Shown in pieces: positions 1 through 7,992 of a DNA stretch of 34,797 nucleotides. How positions within the stretch are numbered: the stretch's first letter is position 1; each line of letters starts with the position of its first letter. The stretch comes from Flavobacteriales bacterium (GTDB lineage: Bacteria; Bacteroidota; Bacteroidia; Flavobacteriales; UBA1820): positions 1 to 34,797 of the forward strand of contig JAGAUI010000007.1 of assembly GCA_017620815.1 (NCBI GenBank), read 5' to 3'. A program made the position numbers and the translations under genes. Below the pieces are notes generated by a model. It did not search any database. It was given only the letters and a program-made list of their open reading frames with translations, and was not told the origin of the DNA.

Positions 1-166
1 ATTTAAAACTAAAAAGCCACCTCTTGGCGGCTTGTGGGAGCAGAGGGACTTCATTCGCCCCAGGTGGCTTGAAAAGCAAAACTATTTAAAACTAAAAAGC
101 CGCCTCTTGGCGGCTTGTGGGAGCAGAGGGACTTCACTCGCCCCAGGTGGCTTGAAAAGCAAAACC
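1..166. repeat. 83-bp tandem repeat carrying a tRNA 3'-end fragment and a hairpin
   Basis: Two complete 83-bp units, 1-83 and 84-166, differ at only a few positions; the first 20 bases of a third unit start at 167 and run into the tRNA-Val terminator. Read on the minus strand, each unit contains about 15 bases identical to the 3' end of the adjacent tRNA-Val (acceptor strand and part of the T stem; plus positions 36-48 and 119-131) and then a GC-rich hairpin followed by a T-run like a terminator. So each unit looks like a copied and decayed tRNA tail plus terminator. The array touches the window edge, so the copy number is unknown. Remnants of integration at the tRNA are one explanation, slippage duplication another. 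Confidence 0.85.
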
Positions 167-176
167 ATTTAAAACT

Positions 177-203
177 AAAAAGCCACTCTGCGAGTGGCTT
201 TTA
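177..203 (-). terminator. intrinsic terminator of tRNA-Val
   Basis: An 8-bp stem (181-188 with 192-199, loop 189-191) lies immediately downstream of the tRNA on the minus strand and is followed there by a T-run. A matching A-run on the other side extends the stem. It is the expected end of the tRNA transcript. Confidence 0.8.
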
Positions 204-207
204 TCGT

Positions 208-281
208 GGGAGCAGAGGGATTCGAACCCCCGACCCTCTGCTTGTAAGGCAGATGCTCTGAACCAACTGAGCTATGCTCCC
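208..281 (-). tRNA. tRNA-Val (anticodon UAC)
   Basis: This 74-nt cloverleaf reads on the minus strand. The 7-bp acceptor stem GGGAGCA/TGCTCCC is perfect, the D arm contains AGTTGG, and the anticodon stem TCTGC/GCAGA closes the loop CTTACAA, giving anticodon TAC, which reads GUA. The T arm has GGTTCGAAT with one G-U pair. CCA is not encoded. A matching promoter lies just upstream and a hairpin terminator just downstream. folC ends only 66 bases before the tRNA start with no visible terminator between, so folC readthrough could also feed it. Confidence 0.95.
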
Positions 282-301
282 TTGTGTCTTAAAGACGAGT
301 G

Positions 302-332
302 CAAAGATACATAAAATTTATATCTCTGCAAA
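302..332 (-). promoter_or_regulatory. Bacteroidetes-type promoter for tRNA-Val
   Basis: On the minus strand TTTG (plus 329-332) is followed after exactly 19 bases by TATCTTTG (plus 302-309). This matches the TTTG-N19-TAnnTTTG consensus of the primary sigma factor in this phylum. The predicted start is about 15-20 bases before the tRNA. It is the best match in the window. Confidence 0.85.
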
Positions 333-347
333 TGTTTTTGAAAAAAA

Positions 348-1619
348 TTATTTTTCCTCTGAAAATCCTACCCCCATCAGTGCATCGGCTACCACAAACG
401 TACTGCCTCCTATATATATCACATCTTCTTCCTTGGCTTTGTTCATTGCCGCATTAACAGCCTCTCCTACATTATCATACGCTACTCCTATCAGGTTTTT
501 ACCAGCAGCTTTTTCTTTTAATTCATCTACGCTCATCGCCCTGCGTACAGACGACTGGGTAAAATAATATCTGGCCGTCTTTGGCAGTAAATCCAGCACA
601 CTATCCACGTCTTTGTCCCCTACCATACCAAATACTATATGAAGATTATCATATGGTGTCTGTTCCAATTGTGATACCACTTCGCTTATACCATTGACAT
701 TATGTCCTGTATCACACACCACAAGGGGTTTTTCTCTTAAAATCTGCCATCTACCCATAAGATGGGTGTTTTTTATGACATTTTTTATGCCTCTGGATAT
801 TTTATCCTCTCCCAACGAAATTCTATCTTTAAGCAGTTCACACACTGTTATAGCAGTAGATATATTAAAACGTTGGTAACTACCTTTAAGAGGACACCCA
901 TACTCCTGCCAATTATCTTTTACCGACACCAGATGCACTGCAGTATCTTTATCTCTAGCCTCTCTTACAAAGACTGGCAATATCTCATCATCGGCTTCAC
1001 CTAGTACCACAGGAACACCTTGTTTTATGATACCAGCCTTTTCTCGTGCTATCTCACAACGTGTATTACCCAAAAGAGCCGTATGGTCTAGAGCTATATT
1101 GGTCACGACACTCATTATAGGAGTGATGACATTGGTTGAGTCTAGACGCCCTCCCAACCCTGTCTCTATCACCGCTATATCCACTGCTTTTTCCTTGAAA
1201 TAAGAAAACGCCATAGCTGTACTCATCTCAAAAAAAGAAAAATGATTTTCCTTCAAAAAAGCAAAATTACTCTCTACAAAATCCCTTACATACTCCTTTT
1301 CTATCATCTGTCCACCCACTCTTATCCTCTCACGGAAATCCAGTAAATGCGGCGAAGTGTATAGTCCTACATTATACCCAGCCTCCATTAACACCGAAGC
1401 TATAAGATGGGAAGTAGAGCCTTTGCCATTGGTACCAGCGATATGTATAGCACACAATCCTTCGTGAGGATTACCCACATGTTCCATAAGACGTAACGTA
1501 GATTCCAGTCCCGGTTTATATGCTCCCGCTCCTATATTCTGAAACATAGGCAGTGCATTATATATCCAGTCTATAACCTCATCATATGTCAAAAGATTTT
1601 GTTTCATAGTAGTGAGCAT
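348..1619 (-). CDS. folC: bifunctional folylpolyglutamate synthase/dihydrofolate synthase
   Basis: This cytoplasmic ATP-dependent Mur-ligase-family enzyme adds glutamate to dihydropteroate and to folates. The 423-residue length fits the family. The N-terminal ATPase signature GTNGKGS is at residues 62-68, followed by the family segments TSPHL and ETGLGGRLDSTN, and a C-terminal Mur-ligase domain containing CDTGHN is visible. ATG at 1619 is used, but a second ATG four codons in (1607) is equally plausible because neither has a Shine-Dalgarno sequence. It begins 19 bases after tonB and is the last gene of the glyA-exbB-exbD-tonB-folC run. Pairing with glyA links serine-derived one-carbon units to folate retention. 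Confidence 0.93.
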   Translation of the reverse strand: MLTTMKQNLLTYDEVIDWIYNALPMFQNIGAGAYKPGLESTLRLMEHVGNPHEGLCAIHIAGTNGKGSTSHLIASVLMEAGYNVGLYTSPHLLDFRERIRVGGQMIEKEYVRDFVESNFAFLKENHFSFFEMSTAMAFSYFKEKAVDIAVIETGLGGRLDSTNVITPIMSVVTNIALDHTALLGNTRCEIAREKAGIIKQGVPVVLGEADDEILPVFVREARDKDTAVHLVSVKDNWQEYGCPLKGSYQRFNISTAITVCELLKDRISLGEDKISRGIKNVIKNTHLMGRWQILREKPLVVCDTGHNVNGISEVVSQLEQTPYDNLHIVFGMVGDKDVDSVLDLLPKTARYYFTQSSVRRAMSVDELKEKAAGKNLIGVAYDNVGEAVNAAMNKAKEEDVIYIGGSTFVVADALMGVGFSEEK

Positions 1620-1638
1620 AAAAGAATAGGAGAACTAT

Positions 1639-2484
1639 CTATCCTCCTATCCTGAAATTATAAATGATATATCCTTCTTGTTCTACTTCACCAGTAGGAT
1701 TGGCTGTCCATTTGGTCTGTAATGCTGCACGTTCGGCGTTACGTAACAGCACTGGGTCTGTAACTTCTGTACCTTGCAGCGAACATTTGGCATAGATGAC
1801 ATTACCCTGTCTATCCACTCTTATCTTCACTCGCACCACCCCTTGGTCACGACCTGTGTATTCGGGTTTGGGGCGTGTAACGGCACGTCTTCCCGACAGA
1901 TGATAATTCCCATCTCCTCCACCTCCCGAGACGCCATAGCGGTCTGATGATATACTACCATCTTTTGCTCCTTTCACGCCACTTCCATTACTATCACCCT
2001 TTGAAGCATCTGTTCCACCAGAAAATATATTGGCCAGAGCAGATGTCGTAGATTGAGATGGGCGTGGTTTTTCCACCACTTTTTCTACTTCTGGTGCGGT
2101 CTTGGGAGTTTCAGCAGCTTTTTTCTCTGTTTTTTTTACAGGTTTGGGAGTGGTTTTAACAGGTTTTTCCACAGGCTTTTTTTCTGCCTTTTTTACTTCA
2201 AGGGGGGATTCTTCTTCCTGTGTGATTAGCTGCTGCTCACTTATCTCTATCTCCCTAGCGATAGTTTTGGGAGTAGCTACTTCTACCTGTTCTCTATAAT
2301 CCACCACAGGACGCCCTACAGCTTCCACATCGGCTCCAAATGCCACTATCACACCCGAGAGTGGCGGAGGGTCTAGATACTTAACCCCACATATAAACAA
2401 TAGCAATACCATCACAGCGTGGACTATAACAGTTACAGCCACACCACGACGACGGTCTTGACGTTGTTTATACATCACTGTCAT
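1639..2484 (-). CDS. tonB: TonB-family energy transducer
   Basis: TonB spans the periplasm and passes energy from the ExbB-ExbD proton channel to TonB-dependent outer-membrane receptors. The 281-residue protein has an arginine-rich cytoplasmic start, one membrane segment at about residues 14-34, a Lys/Pro/Glu-rich extended region (about 90-145), a Gly/Ser-rich linker (about 155-195) and a C-terminal TonB domain (about 200-281) containing GVVRVKIRVDRQGNV and ending YNFRIGG. It starts 12 bases after exbD. An alternative ATG lies three codons downstream. Bacteroidetes carry several TonB paralogues, so its particular receptor partners cannot be inferred. Confidence 0.9.
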   Translation of the reverse strand: MTVMYKQRQDRRRGVAVTVIVHAVMVLLLFICGVKYLDPPPLSGVIVAFGADVEAVGRPVVDYREQVEVATPKTIAREIEISEQQLITQEEESPLEVKKAEKKPVEKPVKTTPKPVKKTEKKAAETPKTAPEVEKVVEKPRPSQSTTSALANIFSGGTDASKGDSNGSGVKGAKDGSISSDRYGVSGGGGDGNYHLSGRRAVTRPKPEYTGRDQGVVRVKIRVDRQGNVIYAKCSLQGTEVTDPVLLRNAERAALQTKWTANPTGEVEQEGYIIYNFRIGG

Positions 2485-2496
2485 CTATCCAATGTT

Positions 2497-2907
2497 TTAT
2501 CGGCGAGATTTTTTGGGTGCTTGAACACCTAGTATAGGAGTGAGTCCATTACGACGAGCCAGTTCAAATAGGTCTGTTACCTTTTGAAGTTCTATGGTAT
2601 TTTCTCCACGTATGAGGATAGTTGTATTATCACTTTGGCTAGCAGCTATCTCTTGTAGGCGTGGTTCTATATCTGAATAGCTCACCTGTTCTTTATCTAT
2701 ATAATAGCGACCATCGGTAGTGGCGGTGATAGCTATTATCTGCTTTTTGGTAGTCTGGGCACCAGCCTTTGGGAGTATTATCTCTATGGCATTGGTAGTG
2801 ATGACCGTAGCCGAAAGCATAAAGAAGAGCAATAGCAGGAATATGATGTCTGTCATGGACGACATAGAAAATTCTGCCGATACTTTATTTCTACCTTTAA
2901 GGTTCAT
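2497..2907 (-). CDS. exbD: ExbD/TolR-family biopolymer transport protein
   Basis: ExbD is a single-pass inner-membrane protein that works with ExbB as a proton channel driving TonB. The 136-residue protein has the canonical start of the family: a short basic N-terminus, then AEFSMSSMTDIIFLLLLFFM, with the conserved channel Asp in the TDI motif and one membrane helix, followed by a periplasmic TolR-like domain. I chose ATG at 2907. The frame stays open to 2952, but that extension is encoded by a perfect inverted repeat and reads as non-family sequence. The gene lies between exbB and tonB. Only one exbD is present, whereas some relatives have two. Confidence 0.9.
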   Translation of the reverse strand: MNLKGRNKVSAEFSMSSMTDIIFLLLLFFMLSATVITTNAIEIILPKAGAQTTKKQIIAITATTDGRYYIDKEQVSYSDIEPRLQEIAASQSDNTTILIRGENTIELQKVTDLFELARRNGLTPILGVQAPKKSRR

Positions 2908-2923
2908 AGGATTATGAGTTTGG

Positions 2924-2956
2924 TAATTTGCACGCCCCAGCGGGGCGTGCAAATTA
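2924..2956. promoter_or_regulatory. perfect 15-bp stem-loop between exbB and exbD
   Basis: Positions 2924-2938 are the exact inverse complement of 2942-2956, with a 3-base loop. The inner half is GC-rich. No T-run follows on the transcribed (minus) strand, so it is not a standard terminator. Its position between cotranscribed genes suggests an mRNA-stability or processing element setting the exbB:exbD ratio. Confidence 0.7.
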
Positions 2957-2973
2957 CTATTGACGAGATATTA

Positions 2974-3693
2974 TTATTTGGCTGGTTCAGAAAGAAGGTC
3001 TAGGAATTCAGTTATAGACACTTCTATGCGGTTTACGACTTTGTTTATGCGAGATACAAGCAAGTTATAGAACATCGAAGCCATGATACCTACTATAAGT
3101 CCTGCTACAGTAGTTGTCATCGCAGTAGATATACCGCCCGAAAGGTCCTGTATCTCTACCTGACCACCCGCATTTGCCATAGACTGGAAAGCTATGACCA
3201 TACCTACCACTGTTCCCAAGAATCCCAACATAGGAGCCACACTAGAAATCATCGCCAGATGGCTTATGCCGCTTTCCATATTGAACACTTCCTGTTTACC
3301 GCTATTTTCTATGGAAGAAGATATGTCTTCCAGTGGTTTACCTATACGGTCTATACCTTTGGCAATAAGGCGAGATACGGCAGTATCCTGCTGTGCACAT
3401 AGGTCTTTGGCTTGTTTTAGCTTACCGTCAGAGACTAGCATTTTTATGTTATTCATAAAATTGGCATCCAGTTTTGCCTCGCGGTTAATAGCCGATGTGC
3501 GTTCTGTAAACAGATATATAGAAATGATAGACAAGACAAACAGTATGCCTATGATGACCATACCACTCCATCCACCGCTTTGTATCATCTGCCATATAGT
3601 CTGCGTTTTCTCTACCGATACTTCTGATGCCAATAGGTCTTCGCCTGTAGCAAGAGTATCTGCCACTTGGATTACGTTAAACAAAAGACTCAT
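2974..3693 (-). CDS. exbB: MotA/TolQ/ExbB-family proton channel protein
   Basis: ExbB forms the multimeric inner-membrane scaffold that uses the proton gradient to energise TonB. The 239-residue protein has a first membrane helix at about residues 44-63, a long cytoplasmic loop, and two further helices at about 145-170 and 190-212 with the family segment VAPMLGFLGTVVGMVIAF and the TTTVAGLIVG stretch. These are diagnostic for the MotA_ExbB domain. It follows glyA by 21 bases and precedes exbD and tonB. The N-terminal 40 residues are not strongly conserved in the family and could be a periplasmic tail. Confidence 0.92.
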   Translation of the reverse strand: MSLLFNVIQVADTLATGEDLLASEVSVEKTQTIWQMIQSGGWSGMVIIGILFVLSIISIYLFTERTSAINREAKLDANFMNNIKMLVSDGKLKQAKDLCAQQDTAVSRLIAKGIDRIGKPLEDISSSIENSGKQEVFNMESGISHLAMISSVAPMLGFLGTVVGMVIAFQSMANAGGQVEIQDLSGGISTAMTTTVAGLIVGIMASMFYNLLVSRINKVVNRIEVSITEFLDLLSEPAK

Positions 3694-3714
3694 CTTGTGT
3701 ATGTTTTAATTGTT

Positions 3715-4995
3715 TTATTTATCTCCTTTAAATAGAGGATACTCACCCATAAAGTCTGCCACTTTACCACCCAATGCTTTGAGTTTGCGTGGATGACCTA
3801 TGTTATTAAGAGCTTCGTCTATGAATTCCACCACTGCCTCCATGTCTTTTTCTTTAAGACCACGAGTAGTGATAGCCGCTGTTCCTACACGGATACCCGA
3901 TGTTACATATGGTGATTTATCATCAAATGGAACCATATTTTTATTTACAGTTATATCTGCCTGTATAAGAGCATTTTCTGCTTCTTTACCTGTGATACCC
4001 TTGTTACGTAGGTCTATGAGCATCATATGGTTATCTGTACCACCAGAAACTAGGTCATATCCACGTTCTACAAATGCACGAGCCATAGCGTCGGCATTTT
4101 TCTGGATAGAAAGAGCATACTTGAAGAAATCGTCAGATAGAGCTTCTCCAAATGCCACAGCCTTACCAGCTATAACGTGTTCTAGAGGGCCTCCTTGGTT
4201 ACCAGGGAACACAGCAGAATTGATAAGCGAAGACATCATACGTGTCTGTCCTTTAGGTGTTTTAAGACCGAATGGGTTTTCATAGTCTTTACCTATCATT
4301 ATCATACCTCCGCGAGGTCCACGCAACGTCTTGTGTGTAGTGGTAGAAACCACATGGCAGTGTGGCACTGGGTCTGAAAGAAGACCTTTGGCTATAAGAC
4401 CTGCTGGGTGTGATATATCGGCAAAAAGGAATGCTCCTACGCTATCGGCTATCTCACGGAAACGAGCAAAATCTATATCACGAGAATATGCCGATGCTCC
4501 ACATACTATCATTCGTGGGCGTTCCTGCTGAGCTATATCATAGATATGGTCATAGTTAAGACGTCCTGTTTCTTTTTCTACACCATAGAAACTAGTCTGA
4601 TACAGTTTACCAGAAAAGTTTACAGGAGAACCATGAGTAAGGTGACCACCATGTGAAAGGTCAAATCCTAGAATCTTATCCCCGGGTTTAAGGAAAGCTG
4701 CATATACAGCTGTATTGGCTTGTGAGCCAGAGTGAGGCTGCACGTTCACATATTCTGCACCGAATAGAGCTTTTGCACGTTCTATAGCTATTGTTTCTAC
4801 TTGGTCAACTACTTCACAACCTCCATAATAACGAGCTCCGGGATAACCTTCGGCATATTTATTGGTAAGGATAGAACCCATAGCTTCAAGCACTGCACTA
4901 CTTACATAGTTTTCAGATGCTATAAGCTCTATTCCATAGGTCTGACGTTCTCTTTCGTCCTCTATAAGGTCAAAGATAAGTTTATCTCTTTTCAT
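3715..4995 (-). CDS. glyA: serine hydroxymethyltransferase
   Basis: This cytoplasmic PLP enzyme interconverts serine and glycine and produces 5,10-methylene-tetrahydrofolate. It is 426 residues long, the usual size. The N-terminal ELIASEN (residues 23-29), the [13 protein letters not shown] substrate-site segment and the PLP lysine in [14 protein letters not shown] (Lys222) are all present. The frame is open to an ATG at 5040, but ATG 4995 gives the normal family start, and the likely promoter at 5055-5062 would place the upstream ATG within about ten bases of the transcript start. It leads the operon that ends in folC, so folate charging and folate polyglutamylation are cotranscribed with the TonB system. 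Confidence 0.95.
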   Translation of the reverse strand: MKRDKLIFDLIEDERERQTYGIELIASENYVSSAVLEAMGSILTNKYAEGYPGARYYGGCEVVDQVETIAIERAKALFGAEYVNVQPHSGSQANTAVYAAFLKPGDKILGFDLSHGGHLTHGSPVNFSGKLYQTSFYGVEKETGRLNYDHIYDIAQQERPRMIVCGASAYSRDIDFARFREIADSVGAFLFADISHPAGLIAKGLLSDPVPHCHVVSTTTHKTLRGPRGGMIMIGKDYENPFGLKTPKGQTRMMSSLINSAVFPGNQGGPLEHVIAGKAVAFGEALSDDFFKYALSIQKNADAMARAFVERGYDLVSGGTDNHMMLIDLRNKGITGKEAENALIQADITVNKNMVPFDDKSPYVTSGIRVGTAAITTRGLKEKDMEAVVEFIDEALNNIGHPRKLKALGGKVADFMGEYPLFKGDK

Positions 4996-5054
4996 AATAG
5001 TATATGGTATTTTATGATTTATATTTACTTTTTTTCCCATCTCTTTTAAAGAGC

Positions 5055-5062
5055 CAAAGTTA
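5055..5062 (-). promoter_or_regulatory. -7 element for the glyA operon
   Basis: TAACTTTG on the minus strand matches TAnnTTTG and lies 60 bases upstream of the glyA ATG. I see no good TTTG at the expected -33 spacing, so this rests on the -7 box and its position. Confidence 0.6.
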
Positions 5063-5141
5063 CAAATAATATATCAAATATATGCACCCATCCTCATTTT
5101 TATTTAATGATATGACTTTTTTACATTTAAGGTATAACATA

Positions 5142-5181
5142 ACTGAAAAAAAGACACTTTTACTGAAAAAATGTCACTATT
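5142..5181 (+). repeat. 20-bp imperfect tandem repeat upstream of clpB
   Basis: Two 20-base units (5142-5161 and 5162-5181) share ACTGAAAAAA and a GACACT/GTCACT end. A related GAAAAAGACAC occurs at 5214-5224, nearer the clpB start. The nearby TAGTTTTTG at 5195-5203 is one base longer than a standard -7 box. The repeats could be an operator or alternative-sigma element controlling the chaperone gene. This is inference; no known heat-shock operator (CIRCE, HAIR) is present. Confidence 0.5.
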
Positions 5182-5260
5182 ATAGGGATTAGCATAGTTT
5201 TTGCTGTTATGATGGAAAAAGACACAAACCCTCTATTAACAAAAATTAAAAAAGAAAACT

Positions 5261-7852
5261 ATGGATTTTAGCAACTTTACAACCAAAAGCCAACTCTCTA
5301 TCCAGAGTGCCCAGCGTCTGGCATCTGAAAGAGAAAACCCGTATATAGAAAACGCACATATCCTAGAAGGCATATATGAGCAGGACGACAATGTCATATC
5401 CTTTCTACTAGGCAAAAGCGGAGTGAATGCAGAAGACATTCGCCGTCAGGTGGATACCATTATGAAGTCTTATCCCAAAGCATCTGGTGCTAGTATAACC
5501 TTTTCTCGTGATGCGTCTAGAATGCTTTCCTATGCACAAGAGATAGCCCGCTCCATGAAAGACTCTTATGTCACCATAGAACACATAATCATAGCCATGA
5601 GCCGTGGGAATGATGAGATTTCACGTCTTTTCCATCAGAACGGCATCACAGAAAAAGACTTGAAAGTCGCCATAGAGCAGTTGCGTAAAGGACAGAAAGC
5701 AAACAGTCCATCACAGGAAGACACCTACCAATCCCTAGAAAAATACGCCAATAACCTCAACCAAATGGCTCGAGAGAATCGTCTGGACCCAGTCATAGGT
5801 CGTGATAGCGAGATACGGCGTGTCCTTCAAATCCTCTCCCGCCGCACCAAGAACAACCCTATCCTCATAGGCGAGCCCGGTGTAGGTAAAACAGCCGTTG
5901 CCGAAGGTCTTGCACACCGTATAGTAAAGGGTGATGTCCCACAGAATCTGCTTGATAAGACTATCTATTCGCTGGATATGGGAGCATTGGTAGCTGGAGC
6001 CAAATACAAAGGCGAATTTGAAGAACGACTCAAAAGCGTGGTAAAGGAAGTTAGTTCGTCTGATGGAGACATCATACTGTTTATAGACGAGATACACACA
6101 CTGGTAGGAGCAGGAGGTGGAGAAGGTGCTATGGACGCTGCCAATATCTTAAAACCAGCCCTTGCACGAGGAGAATTGCGTTCCATAGGTGCCACTACCC
6201 TTAACGAATACCAGAAGTATTTTGAAAAGGACAAAGCTCTGGAACGTCGTTTTCAGAAAGTGATGATAGAAGAGCCAGATTTTGATTCTACTGTATCCAT
6301 ATTGCGTGGTATCAAGGAAAAATACGAGACACACCACCACATACGTATCAAGGATGACGCTATCATTAGTGCAGTAGAACTATCTACACGCTATATCACA
6401 GACCGTTTTCTCCCAGACAAGGCGATAGACCTTATAGACGAAGCCGCATCCAGATTACGTATGGAGATGAACTCCCGTCCCGAAGAACTAGATGAACTAG
6501 ACCGCCGTATCATGCAGCTAGAGATAGAACAGGCCGCCATACGCCGTGAGAAGGATGAAGTCAAACTTTCTGCCATAGCAGCCGAACTTGCCAATCTTAA
6601 AGAATCCCGTTCACAGGTAGAGGCACGTTGGCTTACAGAAAAAAATATAGTAGATGACATTCAGAAGACCTTATCACACATAGAAGACCTCAAGTTCCAG
6701 TCATCGGAAGCAGAACGCAATGCAGACTATGCACGTGTAGCCGAGATACGTTACAGCCTGCTCAAAGAAGCCCAAGACCACATAAATGAACTCAATACCC
6801 GCCTCAAGGAAATGCAAGCAAACGGTACAGCTCTTATAAAAGAAGAGGTAGATAGCGAGGATATAGCCGAAATAGTCTCCAAATGGACAGGCATACCTGT
6901 ACGGAAAATGATGGCATCAGACCGCGAAAAACTCCTTCATCTAGAAGAAGAGCTACACCACCGTGTAGTAGGACAAGACAGAGCCATTACCGCCATAGCC
7001 GATGCCGTACGTCGTTCACGAGCTGGACTTCAAGACCCACGAAAACCCATAGGCAGTTTTATGTTTCTGGGTACAACCGGTGTAGGTAAGACAGAACTAG
7101 CACGAGCCTTAGCAGAATTTTTATTTAATGACGAGAAGGCCATGGTACGTATAGATATGTCTGAATATCAGGAGAAACATTCTGTAAGCCGACTAGTAGG
7201 AGCCCCTCCGGGATACATAGGTTATGATGAAGGAGGACAACTCACCGAGGCTGTACGCCGTCATCCATACAGCGTAGTGCTTTTTGACGAGATAGAAAAA
7301 GCACACCCAGACACCTTCAACATCCTACTTCAAGTCCTAGATGATGGCCGTCTTACCGACAACAAAGGTCGTACCGTTGACTTTAAGAACACTATCATCA
7401 TCATGACCTCAAATATAGGTTCACACCTTATAATGGACGCTCTGCAGGGAGAAGAAAACCCCAGCAATGAACTGCTAGATAAGACCAAAGAAAAAGTATT
7501 TGAGTTGCTTAAGATGAGTATCCGTCCAGAATTTCTCAATCGTATAGACGAGATAATAATGTTCTCTCCTCTATCCCGTGAGGATATCAAGGAGGTAGTA
7601 AGACTGCAAATAAAATCACTTTCTTCTATGCTCTCCAAGCGTGATATAAGCCTCACAATAGATGAAAACGCCATAGAGATACTATCTAGCGAAGGTTATG
7701 ACCCACAGTATGGTGCCCGTCCTATAAAACGTGTCATCCAACGCGACCTTATGAATTCTCTTTCCCGCTCTATTATTTCGGGAGAGATAGAACCTGCCTC
7801 ACAGATAACGGTAAGCGGTGATAATGGCAAATTGGTCTTTAAGAACTCATAA
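5261..7852 (+). CDS. clpB: ATP-dependent disaggregase ClpB
   Basis: ClpB is a cytoplasmic AAA+ hexamer that works with DnaK to pull apart aggregated proteins after stress. The 863-residue length is standard. The Clp N domain covers about residues 1-145. The first AAA+ module has Walker A GEPGVGKT at 204-211 and Walker [11 protein letters not shown] near 272-281. The long coiled-coil middle domain (about 400-530), which separates ClpB from ClpA/ClpC, is intact. The second AAA+ module has GTTGVGKT at 604-611 and LFDEIEKAH, and the sequence ends in the ClpB D2-small domain with [11 protein letters not shown]. It is a single-gene unit, divergent from glyA and closed by a terminator. Confidence 0.96.
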   Translation: MDFSNFTTKSQLSIQSAQRLASERENPYIENAHILEGIYEQDDNVISFLLGKSGVNAEDIRRQVDTIMKSYPKASGASITFSRDASRMLSYAQEIARSMKDSYVTIEHIIIAMSRGNDEISRLFHQNGITEKDLKVAIEQLRKGQKANSPSQEDTYQSLEKYANNLNQMARENRLDPVIGRDSEIRRVLQILSRRTKNNPILIGEPGVGKTAVAEGLAHRIVKGDVPQNLLDKTIYSLDMGALVAGAKYKGEFEERLKSVVKEVSSSDGDIILFIDEIHTLVGAGGGEGAMDAANILKPALARGELRSIGATTLNEYQKYFEKDKALERRFQKVMIEEPDFDSTVSILRGIKEKYETHHHIRIKDDAIISAVELSTRYITDRFLPDKAIDLIDEAASRLRMEMNSRPEELDELDRRIMQLEIEQAAIRREKDEVKLSAIAAELANLKESRSQVEARWLTEKNIVDDIQKTLSHIEDLKFQSSEAERNADYARVAEIRYSLLKEAQDHINELNTRLKEMQANGTALIKEEVDSEDIAEIVSKWTGIPVRKMMASDREKLLHLEEELHHRVVGQDRAITAIADAVRRSRAGLQDPRKPIGSFMFLGTTGVGKTELARALAEFLFNDEKAMVRIDMSEYQEKHSVSRLVGAPPGYIGYDEGGQLTEAVRRHPYSVVLFDEIEKAHPDTFNILLQVLDDGRLTDNKGRTVDFKNTIIIMTSNIGSHLIMDALQGEENPSNELLDKTKEKVFELLKMSIRPEFLNRIDEIIMFSPLSREDIKEVVRLQIKSLSSMLSKRDISLTIDENAIEILSSEGYDPQYGARPIKRVIQRDLMNSLSRSIISGEIEPASQITVSGDNGKLVFKNS

Positions 7853-7876
7853 TTATTTTTATAATTTTCACTACAT

Positions 7877-7912
7877 CAGCCTTATTTTTCTACAGAAAAT
7901 GAGGCTGTTTTG
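7877..7912 (+). terminator. intrinsic terminator of clpB
   Basis: CAGCCT...AGGCTG arms, extended by A/T pairs to about 13 bp with two G-T wobbles, are followed directly by TTTT. It sits 25 bases after the clpB stop. Confidence 0.75.
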
Positions 7913-7923
7913 TTTAAATGTCG

Positions 7924-7931
7924 TACCTTTG
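7924..7931 (+). promoter_or_regulatory. -7 element for the GT35-like gene
   Basis: TACCTTTG matches TAnnTTTG and gives a 5' leader of roughly 55-60 bases before the ATG at 7993. No convincing -33 TTTG is at the standard spacing. Confidence 0.65.
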
Positions 7932-7992
7932 CACTTTCCTTTTCGGGAGAGCATCATTTAATGAAAATAAACCAAAATAAATAAAAACCAAT

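Noticed and set aside
1-166. CRISPR array
   Set aside because: The units are contiguous 83-bp tandem repeats with no unique spacers.
2908-2952. N-terminal extension of exbD to 2952
   Set aside because: The extra residues are encoded by the perfect inverted repeat and do not resemble the short basic ExbD start.
4195-4531. Plus-strand open frames inside glyA and similar antisense frames elsewhere
   Set aside because: They are shadows of well-supported genes on the opposite strand, with no family resemblance or promoter.
4996-5040. N-terminal extension of glyA to 5040
   Set aside because: It would begin within a few bases of the predicted transcript start, and the extra residues are absent from typical family members.
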